A DNA stretch of 64,000 bases, from positions 1,054,001 to 1,118,000 of the forward strand of contig CAVXCS010000007.1 of the NCBI GenBank assembly GCA_963760375.1. The letters run 5' to 3'. Within the stretch, counting starts at the first letter, position 1, and each line of letters begins with the position of its first letter. The notes below the pieces were generated by a model. The model was given only the letters and a program-made list of their open reading frames with translations. It made no database searches and was not told where the DNA came from. The translations under genes were made by a program, and so were the position numbers. Positions 53,668 to 62,982 of this stretch are shown one piece after another. This DNA is from Pelagihabitans sp963760375. Its GTDB lineage: Bacteria; Bacteroidota; Bacteroidia; Flavobacteriales; Flavobacteriaceae.

Positions 53668-55269
53668 TTAATTGATATAGAGTCCGGTATATTCCAAAGG
53701 ATCCACCTCAGGAAGCGCAGCGCCGTACTTGCTCTCGATGGCCAAGATAAATTGATTGGCCAAAAGGGCAGAGCCCCTGGGGGAAGGATGGATCCCATCC
53801 AAGGAAAAACCGCCTCCAGTGCCGTATGCTGCGGTTACGGTACTTCCGTCTTTTAAGGGAATGCCCGTATCGTCAACGATTATTATAATAGGCTTCCGCA
53901 TCAAAAAATGCAAGGCCATATGCATTGGCCAAAGTTTCAATGGTGTGTTGAATTTATCGCTTGCGGTTGGCAAGCAATTGTTCTTCAGGAGTAAGCACCC
54001 ATTTATCCTCCAAGGGATAGGTAATCCCATTAACAGAAAGTTGGCCGGCTTCCGCAGGGGGAAGGCCCAGTTGCTGGGAGGTGGCAAAGGCTTCGGCATT
54101 CGAAGTGGCAATGGCCGATCTGGCAGGTAGTACGATGAGATCATCGGCATTGGCCTGTCGCGCTTGCCCATATAAAAAACCAACCACGGCCGCAGTGCCC
54201 GGGTCTTGATTAAAACTCAACAAAATCTGTGTTATTTCTGCAGATAAATCGGACAAGGTTTCATCTTTGATTACCACGGCACTGGCAGCCGTTTCTGAAA
54301 AAACAATCGCCCTTTCGGGAACATTCAATGCACCGAATACCTGGTTCAATAAACTGAAGGTTGCATTCAACACCGGTATTTGAGGGCCAAAATCGGCATT
54401 GGTCGGGTCTAAAGGGTCAAAGGGAACAGTTGTAAAATATGGTAATTTGGTAATATCTGGTATGTTGGCGATAACGCCTTTGGCCCCATTGGCGGTAAGC
54501 CCTTGTAATACAATATTACAGGCATTGGCAAATACATTGGGGTCGGTTATATCACTACGGCTATACGTGCTTGGGTCTATATTTCCTTCCTGATCAACTC
54601 CATCACCCCCTGCTTGGGCAAAGCCCAGATACATCGTTATTGCCGATCCAAAGCGGGAAAAAGGTAGGGCTTTGGGCGGCGGCGTCCTGCAATATGCTGG
54701 TTTCCGATGAGGAGGCGAATCTCGCAAAGTAAGGATTGGCCAAGTCCCAAGGGTACCCCTTGGACATTGCCATAGCCAGGGGCCACCAAATGGTAACTTG
54801 TGGCTCCGGGAACACCCATGTTGTTAAAGGACCCGGTGAGTACTGGAGAAATTTCCGTCGTGCCAGATCCCGGAACTGGAACCGGTGAAGGCGAAGATGG
54901 GTCACTTGGATCCGCTGGCAAAAGATAGGAAAAGTCTGTTGCCAAATCCGGGTAAGGGCTGCCCTTAAGGTTAAACCGCCCAAGATTGTCGGCCATGAAC
55001 GGAATGGTAAAGGTACCACCACCGGCGGAGGCAAAACTCGTAGCGAGCATATTGGGATAGGAAGCGATTTGTCCATCGACAAAAAGGGCCAAGTCGGAGT
55101 AACCTGCCGTCACGGAATTCCCCAAGGCGACATATTTGGTAAAATCGGCAGATCCGCTGCTATAATTTTCAGGTGTCGGCTCAACCGGGCCAGGGATTAT
55201 GGGGTCGTCATCAGTACAGGAAATCAAAAATATTCCGGAAAATGCCAACAACGCTATTGTCTTTTTCAT
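53668..55269 (-). pseudogene. SGNH (GDSL-like) hydrolase lipoprotein, broken by at least four indels
   Basis: About 530 codons. A lipoprotein signal (LLAFSGIFLISC) is followed by SGNH block I YVALGNSVTAGYSDLA, block III WIGNNDV, and block V DGIHPSPRGSALLANQFI near the C-terminus. The frame changes at about 54744, 54632, 53970 and 53945-53890; joined frames give DLANPYFARFASSSETSIL, VLGFAQAGGDGVDQEGNI and ANAYGLAFFDAEAYYNN in the expected order. Family members are secreted esterases or lipases with a Ser-His-Asp site. All catalytic blocks survive, so the gene may be functional if the indels are errors. Confidence 0.85.
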
Positions 55270-55390
55270 CGCTTCTAAGTATTGGGTTAATCAGTTGGGA
55301 TTATGGTAAATCCAAATTTAAAGAAAATAATGACACTCGCAATAAGAAGGCCTAAAAAATTATGCATGCATAATAAATCGTCCAAATTTT

Positions 55391-56162
55391 TCAAGATTTG
55401 ATAAAGGCCAGCGTTTTGTCAAAAAATTGTTCCGGATTTTCGGCATGGAGCCAATGCCCGGCCCCGTCGACCGTTTCCAAGATAGCCGAAGGAAAATGTC
55501 TTTGAATTTCTGACATATCCTGCAAGGTCACATATTCAGACCGATCGCCCTTTATGAATAGGGAAGGTCCGCGGTACATAGGCAGTTGTGCCGATATTTT
55601 CACCGATTTCTTCCATTTTTTGGGCCAAAACGGGCAAATTGAACCTTAAACCCATGTGTGTCTTGTCGACCCAGTATAGACTTTTGAGCAGAAATTGACG
55701 GGTACCGAAATCCTTGATCTTTTTTGATAATAAGGTGTCGGCCTCCCCACGGGATCCGATTTGATCGAAATCGAGCGACGCCAATCCTTCAAGGATTTGT
55801 TGGTGATGTGCCGGGTAATATTTGGGGGCAATATCTGCCACGATCAATTTTTTTGTGCGTTCGGGATAATTACAGGCAAATTGCATGGCCGTTTTACCGC
55901 CCATCGAGTGGCCCATCACGATAGCCTCCCCCAATCCATGGTGCGCCATATAAGCCTTCAGGTCTTCTGAAAGCAGGTCGTAGTTAAATGCATCCGAATG
56001 GAAACTTCGACCATGGTTGCGTTGGTCGATAAGGTGTACTTCAAAGCCGACCTCGGCATATTGTGCGCCGAGCGTCTTCCAGTTATCGCCACTGCCCAGA
56101 AAGCCGTGTAAAATGAGGAAGGGAAAGCCGCTGCCCAAGATTTTCGAATGTAGTATCGACAT
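55391..56162 (-). pseudogene. Alpha/beta hydrolase (YbfF-like), single frameshift
   Basis: About 256 codons. LILHGFLGSGDNWKTLG (oxyanion side), nucleophile GHSMGGKTAM, then to KMEEIGENIG in one frame. At about 55580-55600 the frame shifts and continues AQLPMYRGPSLFIKGDRSEY, with the catalytic His in DGAGHWLHAENPEQFF. One base change of length joins both. YbfF-type enzymes are cytosolic esterases with unclear substrates. The ATG overlaps the pdxJ stop by one base (TAATG), so it is coupled to pdxJ. Confidence 0.87.
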
Positions 56163-56875
56163 TATTTGAGTTTGTTTAAATACATGTTGATCACATTTTC
56201 GAGTCCAAAGTACAAAGCCTCACAAATAAGGGCATGGCCTATGGATACTTCCTGGAGATGGGGAACCTTGTCCTTGAAATATTTGATGTTTTCCAGACTG
56301 AGGTCATGTCCGGCGTTGATGCCGAGGCCAACTTCGTGGGCTCTTTTTGCGGCAAGCACAAAATTTTCAACGCCGCTTTTATCGCCTTTGGCATAGGCCT
56401 TGGCGTAATCCTCCGTATATAGTTCTACCCGATCGGTCCCCGTTTTTGCGGCAGCTTCCACCATGTCGGGGTCGGGATCCACGAAAATGGAGGTCCTGAT
56501 GCCCTCAGCCTTGAAAACGGCGATGACTTCCCTGAGGTAATCGGCATGTTTCAAGGTGTTCCATCCTGCGTTGGAAGTGATTGCATCCTCAGCATCGGGA
56601 ACCAGGGTAACCTGATCAGGCTTCACCTGTAGTACGAGATGGATGAATTTTTCGACCGGATTGCCCTCAATGTTGAACTCCGTGGCCAAAACCGGTTTTA
56701 GATCGCGTACATCCTGGTAACGGATATGGCGTTCGTCGGGTCTGGGATGTACCGTGATGCCCTGCGCCCCAAAACGTTCGATATCCAAGGCGACCTGTAC
56801 CACATTTGGCATGTTTCCGCCCCTGGCGTTCCTCAGGGTGGCAATTTTGTTGATGTTAACGCTTAATTTTGTCAT
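56162..56875 (-). CDS. pdxJ: Pyridoxine 5'-phosphate synthase
   Basis: 237 residues, normal length. Motifs: LSVNINKIATLRNARGG, GITVHPRPDERHIRYQDV, VTLVPDAEDAITSNAGW, GINAGHDLSLENI, and EVSIGHALICEA near the end. It condenses 3-amino-2-oxopropyl phosphate with 1-deoxyxylulose 5-phosphate to make pyridoxine phosphate. A TATTTTTG -7 box lies at 56903-56910 on the same strand. Divergent from the CBS gene; the 278-base gap shows nothing else. Confidence 0.97.
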   Translation of the reverse strand: MTKLSVNINKIATLRNARGGNMPNVVQVALDIERFGAQGITVHPRPDERHIRYQDVRDLKPVLATEFNIEGNPVEKFIHLVLQVKPDQVTLVPDAEDAITSNAGWNTLKHADYLREVIAVFKAEGIRTSIFVDPDPDMVEAAAKTGTDRVELYTEDYAKAYAKGDKSGVENFVLAAKRAHEVGLGINAGHDLSLENIKYFKDKVPHLQEVSIGHALICEALYFGLENVINMYLNKLK

Positions 56876-56902
56876 TTGCCCTATTTCTTGGGTTAAAGCT
56901 TA

Positions 56903-56910
56903 CAAAAATA
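56903..56910 (-). promoter_or_regulatory. Candidate -7 element for pdxJ
   Basis: TATTTTTG on the minus strand, 27 bases before the pdxJ ATG. No convincing TTG at -33. Confidence 0.4.
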
Positions 56911-57153
56911 CAAATTAGGCATGCCTTTTGATATTTTGTTGGTAAAGAATTGAACGGTATACCGGACATTCAGGTCGATAACCCAATCAATATCCTTACG
57001 CATGGTACCATTTCATGGGTATTCTTAAAATGCGGATCGATTAAAATCCGATGAAGGTTGTTTTTGATCGATGGGCGTTGCCCTAAAAATAATAGAAGGG
57101 CCAATGCTGGTTCATAGAAATTTTTATTAGTATTTTGCGTTATCAATAAAGTT

Positions 57154-57810
57154 ATGCAGATCCAAGACCATATCATTTCGAATCTCCCCGTATTGAATAT
57201 CGGGGATTCCCTGAAAAAAGCCACCCGGTTTTTCAAGGATGATTCCTATTCCCATGTAGCGGTTACCGAAAACGGACTCTTTATGGGGCTGCTGAGCGGA
57301 AACGACCTCGAAGACTTCCAAAATCACCAAAAAATAGAGGCCTATAGATATAATCTTGATAGTTTTTTCGTGAGGGAAAACACCACTTGGGTCGATGTAT
57401 TGGCTTCTTTTGCCATCAATGAAGCCAATCTTGTACCGGTATTGGACGAAGATGGTAAGGTGAAAGGGTATTACCTCCTCGAGGAGGTCATCAATGTTTT
57501 CATCGACACCCCATTCTTCAAGGAGCCCGGTGCGGTGCTCATTGTGGCCAAAGGGGTGAAAGACTATTCATTCAGTGAAATTGCCCAAATCGTTGAAAGC
57601 AATAACAGCCGGTTTATAGGGGGCTTTATATCCGATAATTCAAACGATATCGTTCAGGTCACCATTAAAATTGGCACCACGAACCTTAACGAGATTTCCC
57701 AGACCTTCAGGCGATACAATTATAATATCCTGTTCGGGAACAACAGTGATCAGTTCCTGGAAGACCTTAAACAACGGTCGGACTACCTAGACAAATATCT
57801 AAACGTATAG
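57154..57810 (+). CDS. CBS-domain protein
   Basis: 218 residues. Two CBS motifs: SYSHVAVTENGLFMGLLSGN and ANLVPVLDEDGKVKGYYLLE, then an ACT-like or unassigned C-terminal region (FSEIAQIVESNNSRFIGGFI). It probably binds an adenine nucleotide. It sits 5 bases before nadK in an order conserved in Flavobacteriia; its target is unknown. Confidence 0.88.
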   Translation: MQIQDHIISNLPVLNIGDSLKKATRFFKDDSYSHVAVTENGLFMGLLSGNDLEDFQNHQKIEAYRYNLDSFFVRENTTWVDVLASFAINEANLVPVLDEDGKVKGYYLLEEVINVFIDTPFFKEPGAVLIVAKGVKDYSFSEIAQIVESNNSRFIGGFISDNSNDIVQVTIKIGTTNLNEISQTFRRYNYNILFGNNSDQFLEDLKQRSDYLDKYLNV

Positions 57811-57815
57811 CAGGG

Positions 57816-58697
57816 ATGAAGGTCGCCATCTACGGTCAAACCTATCAAGAAAATGCCCTGGACTACGTTGGGGAACTGCTGGACGAACTTAGTCGATTTT
57901 CGGCCAGCGTTGCCATAGAACAGGAATTTTTTACCCATTTAGGACTTGGCGGCAAAATGGTAAACTATCCCACCTTCACCCATTCCAAAGGCTTGGACAG
58001 TACCTTCGACCTGTTTGTGAGTTTTGGTGGTGATGGCACGATCTTAAGGGCCACAACCTTCGTACGCGATCTTGGGATTCCAATAGTCGGCGTGAATACG
58101 GGCCGCTTGGGGTTTTTGTCGACCTTCAAGAAGGAAGAGGTGCGCAAGGTGGTGCAGGAATTTGTTAATGGGGCCTACCACATCGTGGATCGAAGTCTTG
58201 TCGAAGTACTTGCTGATTTTCCGATTCCGGAATTCGAAGAACTCAATTTTGCGCTCAATGAGATAACGGTGAGTAGAAAAGATACTACTTCGATGATTAC
58301 CGTAGAAACCTATTTAAATGACGAGTACCTGACCTCGTATTGGGCTGATGGGCTCATAATAAGTACCCCAACGGGCTCAACCGGTTATTCCTTGAGCTGC
58401 GGAGGTCCGGTCATCGTGCCGACCGCCAAATCCTTGGTACTGACCCCGATCGCACCGCATAACTTAAATGCCCGGCCCTTGGTCATTTCAGATGACACCA
58501 TCATTCGGCTAAAAGTATCGGGTAGGGAAGAAAACCACCTTGTGTCCCTTGATTCGAGGATCGCTTCCCTCGAAAATGGGAAAGAGATCATGGTACGGAA
58601 AGCAGCCTTTACGATTAAATTGATCGAATATACTTCCGAGAGCTTCCTTAAAACGCTTCGCAACAAATTACTATGGGGCGAAGACCGCCGTAATTGA
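57816..58697 (+). CDS. nadK: NAD kinase
   Basis: 293 residues. The nucleotide motif is SFGGDGTILRATTFV, followed by GVNTGRLGFLSTF, the NEITVSRKDTTSM segment and the Gly-rich STPTGSTGYSLSCGGPVIVP. It phosphorylates NAD+ to NADP+. Same strand and spacing as the CBS gene. Confidence 0.97.
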   Translation: MKVAIYGQTYQENALDYVGELLDELSRFSASVAIEQEFFTHLGLGGKMVNYPTFTHSKGLDSTFDLFVSFGGDGTILRATTFVRDLGIPIVGVNTGRLGFLSTFKKEEVRKVVQEFVNGAYHIVDRSLVEVLADFPIPEFEELNFALNEITVSRKDTTSMITVETYLNDEYLTSYWADGLIISTPTGSTGYSLSCGGPVIVPTAKSLVLTPIAPHNLNARPLVISDDTIIRLKVSGREENHLVSLDSRIASLENGKEIMVRKAAFTIKLIEYTSESFLKTLRNKLLWGEDRRN

Positions 58698-58786
58698 AAC
58701 TTCCACAAAACAATAAAAGGGATTAATCGCTGTTTTAGAACATAGAATACCTTGCTTAAGGCTAAGGGGCGGTTACTCCTTCTTAT

Positions 58787-58794
58787 TATATTTG
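58787..58794 (+). promoter_or_regulatory. Candidate -7 element before porG
   Basis: TATATTTG fits TAnnTTTG and lies 16 bases before the porG ATG; a matching TTG is at a poor distance, so the call is tentative. Confidence 0.4.
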
Positions 58795-58810
58795 CAAACT
58801 TTTGGAAGCA

Positions 58811-59506
58811 ATGAAGCGATATGTTGTGATAATACTGGTCTTTTTTGCGGTGAACGCCACTGCACAGACCTATGAAATTGGCATCTTTGCGGGTGGCGCC
58901 AATAATATTGGCGATGTGGGAAGGACCAATTATATTATGCCTTCCGGTTTGGCCTTTGGAGGGCTGTTCAAATGGAACAAAAGCAAACGATATGCCTGGA
59001 GGGCCAGTATGATGTACGGCAGTTTTACCGCCGATGACAGTAAGTCGAGCAGTCCGTCAAGAAAACAAAGGGGCTATGTGGTAGATAATTCTGTCCTGGA
59101 AGCCTCGGCCGGACTGGAGTTCAACTTCGTCGATTATAACCTCCATAACTTAGGGCCCGCTTTTACGCCGTATTTGTATACGGGTTTCACTTATTTCAGG
59201 TACGACTACAATTATTTTGACGTGGGCCAATTGCAGAACGCAAACCAAAAAGACGGTGCTTTGGCCATTCCGATGACGGTAGGGGCCAAGTTGCGTTTGA
59301 ACCAATACCTCATCTTAGGGGCTGAAATTGGCGCACGCTATACCTTTACCGACAACTTGGATGCCAACAATCCGGAAAAAGCCAACGTTAGTAAACAAAT
59401 TGATGTTACCTTTGGCAACATTAATAGTGACGACTGGTACGTCTTCTCCGGACTTACCCTGACCTATACCTTTGGCAGAAAACCATGTAGGGATTGTTTC
59501 GAGTAA
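58811..59506 (+). CDS. porG: T9SS protein PorG (DUF6089 family)
   Basis: 231 residues from ATG 58811 (the longer frame starts at TTG). A signal peptide (YVVIILVFFAVNATAQ) is followed by YEIGIFAGGANNIGDVGRTN, the family opening, a small barrel pattern and a Cys pair near the end (KPCRDCFE). PorG is an outer-membrane barrel tied to the T9SS periplasmic ring. Its place just before uppS-bamA is the expected one in the Bacteroidota. Confidence 0.9.
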   Translation: MKRYVVIILVFFAVNATAQTYEIGIFAGGANNIGDVGRTNYIMPSGLAFGGLFKWNKSKRYAWRASMMYGSFTADDSKSSSPSRKQRGYVVDNSVLEASAGLEFNFVDYNLHNLGPAFTPYLYTGFTYFRYDYNYFDVGQLQNANQKDGALAIPMTVGAKLRLNQYLILGAEIGARYTFTDNLDANNPEKANVSKQIDVTFGNINSDDWYVFSGLTLTYTFGRKPCRDCFE

Positions 59507-59513
59507 TTTTTTT

Positions 59514-60254
59514 ATGGACACAAGTGAAGAAATAAACAACCAAAATCTTCCCAGGCATATCGCGATTATCATGGATGGTAATGGCAGATGGGCAAAACAG
59601 AAAGGGAAGCTCAGGGTTTTTGGCCATGAACACGGAGTACATACCGTTCGCCGTACCGTTGAACAAAGCGTTGAAATCGGACTCGAATATCTAACGCTCT
59701 ACACTTTTTCCACCGAAAACTGGAAACGTCCAAAAAGGGAAGTTGACACTTTGATGAGATTATTGGTATCCTCGCTAAAAAGGGAACTCCCTACCTTTCA
59801 AAAAAACAATGTGCGCCTGAATACCATAGGGGATATTTCCTCCCTTCCCCGAAAAGCTTACAAAGAGCTCCTGGAAGTAATGGAGAAAACAAAATCAAAT
59901 AGCGGATTAACGTTGACGCTCGCCCTGAGTTATGGTGCCCGAGAGGAGATTAAAAATGCGGTAAAAGCCATCGCAATCAAAGTTAAAAATAATATAATTT
60001 CTCCTGAAAATATTGATGAAACCATTATAAATACTCATCTTTACACGCATGATTTACCGGATGTAGACCTGCTTATCCGCACCAGCGGGGAACACAGGAT
60101 CAGTAATTTTTTACTATGGCAAATCGCCTATGCCGAATTATATTTTATTGACGTATTTTGGCCCGATTTTGAAGAGCAACACTTGGTGGCGGCCATCAAA
60201 AATTACCAGAACAGAGAACGAAGATTTGGAAAAACAAGCGAACAACTTAACTAG
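59514..60254 (+). CDS. uppS: Isoprenyl transferase (undecaprenyl diphosphate synthase)
   Basis: 246 residues from ATG 59514, 7 bases after the porG stop. IAIIMDGNGRWAKQKGK with the catalytic Asp, the TLYTFSTENWKRPKREVD block, and PDVDLLIRTSGEHRISNFLL with YAELYFIDVFWPDF at the end. It builds the C55 lipid carrier for cell-wall and surface glycans. Its last codons overlap bamA by about 29 bases. Confidence 0.96.
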   Translation: MDTSEEINNQNLPRHIAIIMDGNGRWAKQKGKLRVFGHEHGVHTVRRTVEQSVEIGLEYLTLYTFSTENWKRPKREVDTLMRLLVSSLKRELPTFQKNNVRLNTIGDISSLPRKAYKELLEVMEKTKSNSGLTLTLALSYGAREEIKNAVKAIAIKVKNNIISPENIDETIINTHLYTHDLPDVDLLIRTSGEHRISNFLLWQIAYAELYFIDVFWPDFEEQHLVAAIKNYQNRERRFGKTSEQLN

Positions 60255-62880
60255 TGGTGCGAAAAGATTCATACCGCTCGGATTCACATTAACCCTCCTA
60301 CTACTTTTTAGCTCCATATTTACCTCGGCCCAAGAAATCTCCTATGACGATGGCAGTAAATATATTTTGGGAGGTTTGGAAGTGTCAGGGCTGCAAAGCT
60401 ACAACGAGCAGACGGTGAAAACCTATACCGGCCTGCGTGTCGGTCAGCCCATTACCATTCCCGGGGAAGAAATCAGCGCGGTGATCAGTAAATTGTGGGG
60501 ACTGGAACTGTTCACCGATATCGCCTTTTATATCACCAACATCGAGGACGATAAGGTATACCTTGAACTGAACATTACCGAACGGCCAACCTTGGCCAAT
60601 GTGGTCATCTATGGCGTTCCCAAGCGAAAGCTCAAGGAAATTGTAGATGACACCGATTTGAAAAAAGGTAAAAAAATTACCGAAAGCCTTATTGCCAATA
60701 CCAAAAATTACTTGGAGAACAAGTATAAGAAGCAGGGATATCTCAATGCAAAGGTAGCGATCGCCACTGCCAAGGATACCACTGAGGCCAATACCCAGAA
60801 CATGGTGATCAACATCAAAAAGGGGGATAAGGTCAAAATAAGAAAAATCACGTTCGCTGGGCGTGAACAGATTTCCAGGGGCAAGCTTAAAACGGCGATG
60901 AAAAAGACCAAGGAAAAAAAACCGGGTCGTTTTTGGAAAAAGTCAAAATTCATAGAAGATGATTATGAGACCGATCTGGCCTCATTGATCGATAAATATG
61001 CCGAAAACGGTTTTCGGGATGCCAGGGTCGTTTCCGACTCTGTCATCAAAGTGGACGAAAACAACATCGACATCAAACTTACCGTAGAGGAAGGGAATAA
61101 ATATTATTTCGGGGATATCGACTTTGTGGGAAATACGGTTTATACAGACCGTCAGTTACTCCGGGTCCTCGGGATTAAAAAGGGAGACACCTATAATGGG
61201 GTATTGTTGCGCGAACGTATCGCGGACGATACCAAGCCCGATGCCCAAGACATCACGAGTCTGTACCAGAACAATGGCTATTTGTTTTCAACCATCAACC
61301 CCGTGGAAGTTTCGGCCGAGAACGACACCATCAATTTCGAGATCCGGATCATAGAAGGCAAGGAAACCTTTTTAGACCATATTTGGGTAGAAGGCAATGA
61401 TCGTACCAATGATCACGTGATTTATAGGGAACTGCGCACCAGGCCCGGACAACGTTACAATAAGAGCGATATCATCCGCACCATCCGTGAATTGCAGCAA
61501 CTCGGCTTTTTCGACGCCGAACAGATCAAACCCGATATACAAAACCCGAACCCCAATGAGGGCACGGTCGATGTGAAGTACAATCTGGTCGAATCGGGTT
61601 CGAGTCAGATCGAACTGCAAGGAGGTTATGGTGGGGGCGGTTTCATAGGCACACTAGGGCTTTCGTTCAACAACTTTTCAATCCAGAACCTCTTTAAGGG
61701 CGAGTCGTACAAGCCCGTTCCCATGGGAGACGGCCAAACCTTTGCCCTTCGGCTCCAGGCCAGTAGGACCTTTAGGGTATACAGTGTCAATTTTGCCGAA
61801 CCTTGGCTAGGGGGCAAGAAACCGGTCCGGTTCAACTTAAACCTATCAAGAACACAGCAATTCGGTATCACAAGGGATAACCGCGGTCGGTTCCAACCCA
61901 ACAAGCAGCAACAATTTTCGATTTCCGGTATTACGGTAGGATTGGCAAAAAGGGTGCAATGGCCAGACGATTTTTTCACCATTTCACATTCCGTGGGCTA
62001 TCAATTGTATGATTTTAAGAATTACAATATTGGCCTTTTCAGTTTCGGGAACGGAAAATCGAATTCGTTGGCCTATACTTTGGGCATCTCAAGAAATGCG
62101 GTAGGTGGGGGCAGAATTTTCCCGAGATCGGGATCTAACTTCGAAATCACCGCCAAATTCACACCGCCTTTCTCGTTGTTTTCCAGCAAAGATTATAAGC
62201 CCATACGGGAGGAAAGCGATCGACTGCTCACCGAATTGAGCAGCCTGCAGGCGAACGACCCTCAAATTGCCATCTTGAACGCACAAAGGGAAAGCTTGGA
62301 AGAGGAACGTTTTAAGTGGCTCGAATACTATAAGATCAAATTTAAGGGAGATTGGTATACCACCTTGGTGGGCAGTGATGATAAATCCCTGGTCTTACGA
62401 ACCAATGCCGAATTTGGCTTCTTGGGAAGCTACAATACCGATATCGGAGATGTTCCCTTTGAGCGTTTCTTCGTAGGGGGAGATGGCCTTGGTAACTTCA
62501 CCCTTGACGGCAGGGATGTTATTCAATTAAGGGGTTATGACAACCAGGCCCTGACCCCGACCAACCCGTTGACCGGTAGGGCGGAAGGTGGTATCGTGTA
62601 CAATAAATATTCTTTGGAATTGCGATATCCCTTAACTTTAAAGCCATCGGCCTCGATTTATGGACTCACTTTTTTGGAAGCTGGAAATGCCTTCAACAAT
62701 TTTCAGGAGTTTAATCCGTTTGAAATAAAACGATCGGTCGGTGTGGGGCTACGCATATTTATGCCGGCGTTTGGACTTTTAGGGATAGATTTTGGATACG
62801 GGTTCGACCCGGACTATGTCAACCCGAATGGAGGTCCGAGCGGATGGCAAACACACTTCATCATTGGCCAACAGTTTTAA
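60226..62880 (+). CDS. bamA: Outer-membrane assembly factor BamA
   Basis: 884 residues from the TTG at 60226, which places a signal sequence (FIPLGFTLTLLLLFSSIF) near the N-terminus; an in-frame ATG at 60130 would bury it behind 30 odd residues, so TTG is preferred but not proven. Five POTRA repeats to about residue 430 (ERPTLANVVIYG, EEGNKYYFGDIDFVGNTVY, LDHIWVEGNDRTNDHVIYRE), then the Omp85 barrel, ending GPSGWQTHFIIGQQF with the terminal Phe. It folds outer-membrane barrels such as the PorP and TolC proteins here. Intact. Confidence 0.95.
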   Translation: MEKQANNLTSGAKRFIPLGFTLTLLLLFSSIFTSAQEISYDDGSKYILGGLEVSGLQSYNEQTVKTYTGLRVGQPITIPGEEISAVISKLWGLELFTDIAFYITNIEDDKVYLELNITERPTLANVVIYGVPKRKLKEIVDDTDLKKGKKITESLIANTKNYLENKYKKQGYLNAKVAIATAKDTTEANTQNMVINIKKGDKVKIRKITFAGREQISRGKLKTAMKKTKEKKPGRFWKKSKFIEDDYETDLASLIDKYAENGFRDARVVSDSVIKVDENNIDIKLTVEEGNKYYFGDIDFVGNTVYTDRQLLRVLGIKKGDTYNGVLLRERIADDTKPDAQDITSLYQNNGYLFSTINPVEVSAENDTINFEIRIIEGKETFLDHIWVEGNDRTNDHVIYRELRTRPGQRYNKSDIIRTIRELQQLGFFDAEQIKPDIQNPNPNEGTVDVKYNLVESGSSQIELQGGYGGGGFIGTLGLSFNNFSIQNLFKGESYKPVPMGDGQTFALRLQASRTFRVYSVNFAEPWLGGKKPVRFNLNLSRTQQFGITRDNRGRFQPNKQQQFSISGITVGLAKRVQWPDDFFTISHSVGYQLYDFKNYNIGLFSFGNGKSNSLAYTLGISRNAVGGGRIFPRSGSNFEITAKFTPPFSLFSSKDYKPIREESDRLLTELSSLQANDPQIAILNAQRESLEEERFKWLEYYKIKFKGDWYTTLVGSDDKSLVLRTNAEFGFLGSYNTDIGDVPFERFFVGGDGLGNFTLDGRDVIQLRGYDNQALTPTNPLTGRAEGGIVYNKYSLELRYPLTLKPSASIYGLTFLEAGNAFNNFQEFNPFEIKRSVGVGLRIFMPAFGLLGIDFGYGFDPDYVNPNGGPSGWQTHFIIGQQF

Positions 62881-62939
62881 CATAACTTAAAATTGTGTAT
62901 CGAAGCCAAATGCTAACTAATTCATTTTAAAATATTTAG

Positions 62940-62947
62940 TATTTTTG
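62940..62947 (+). promoter_or_regulatory. Candidate -7 element before the first ompH
   Basis: TATTTTTG, 35 bases before the ATG at 62983. No clear -33 TTG. Confidence 0.4.
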
Positions 62948-62982
62948 GCACGATATTTTCTATGGTATTAAATGAAAATAAG

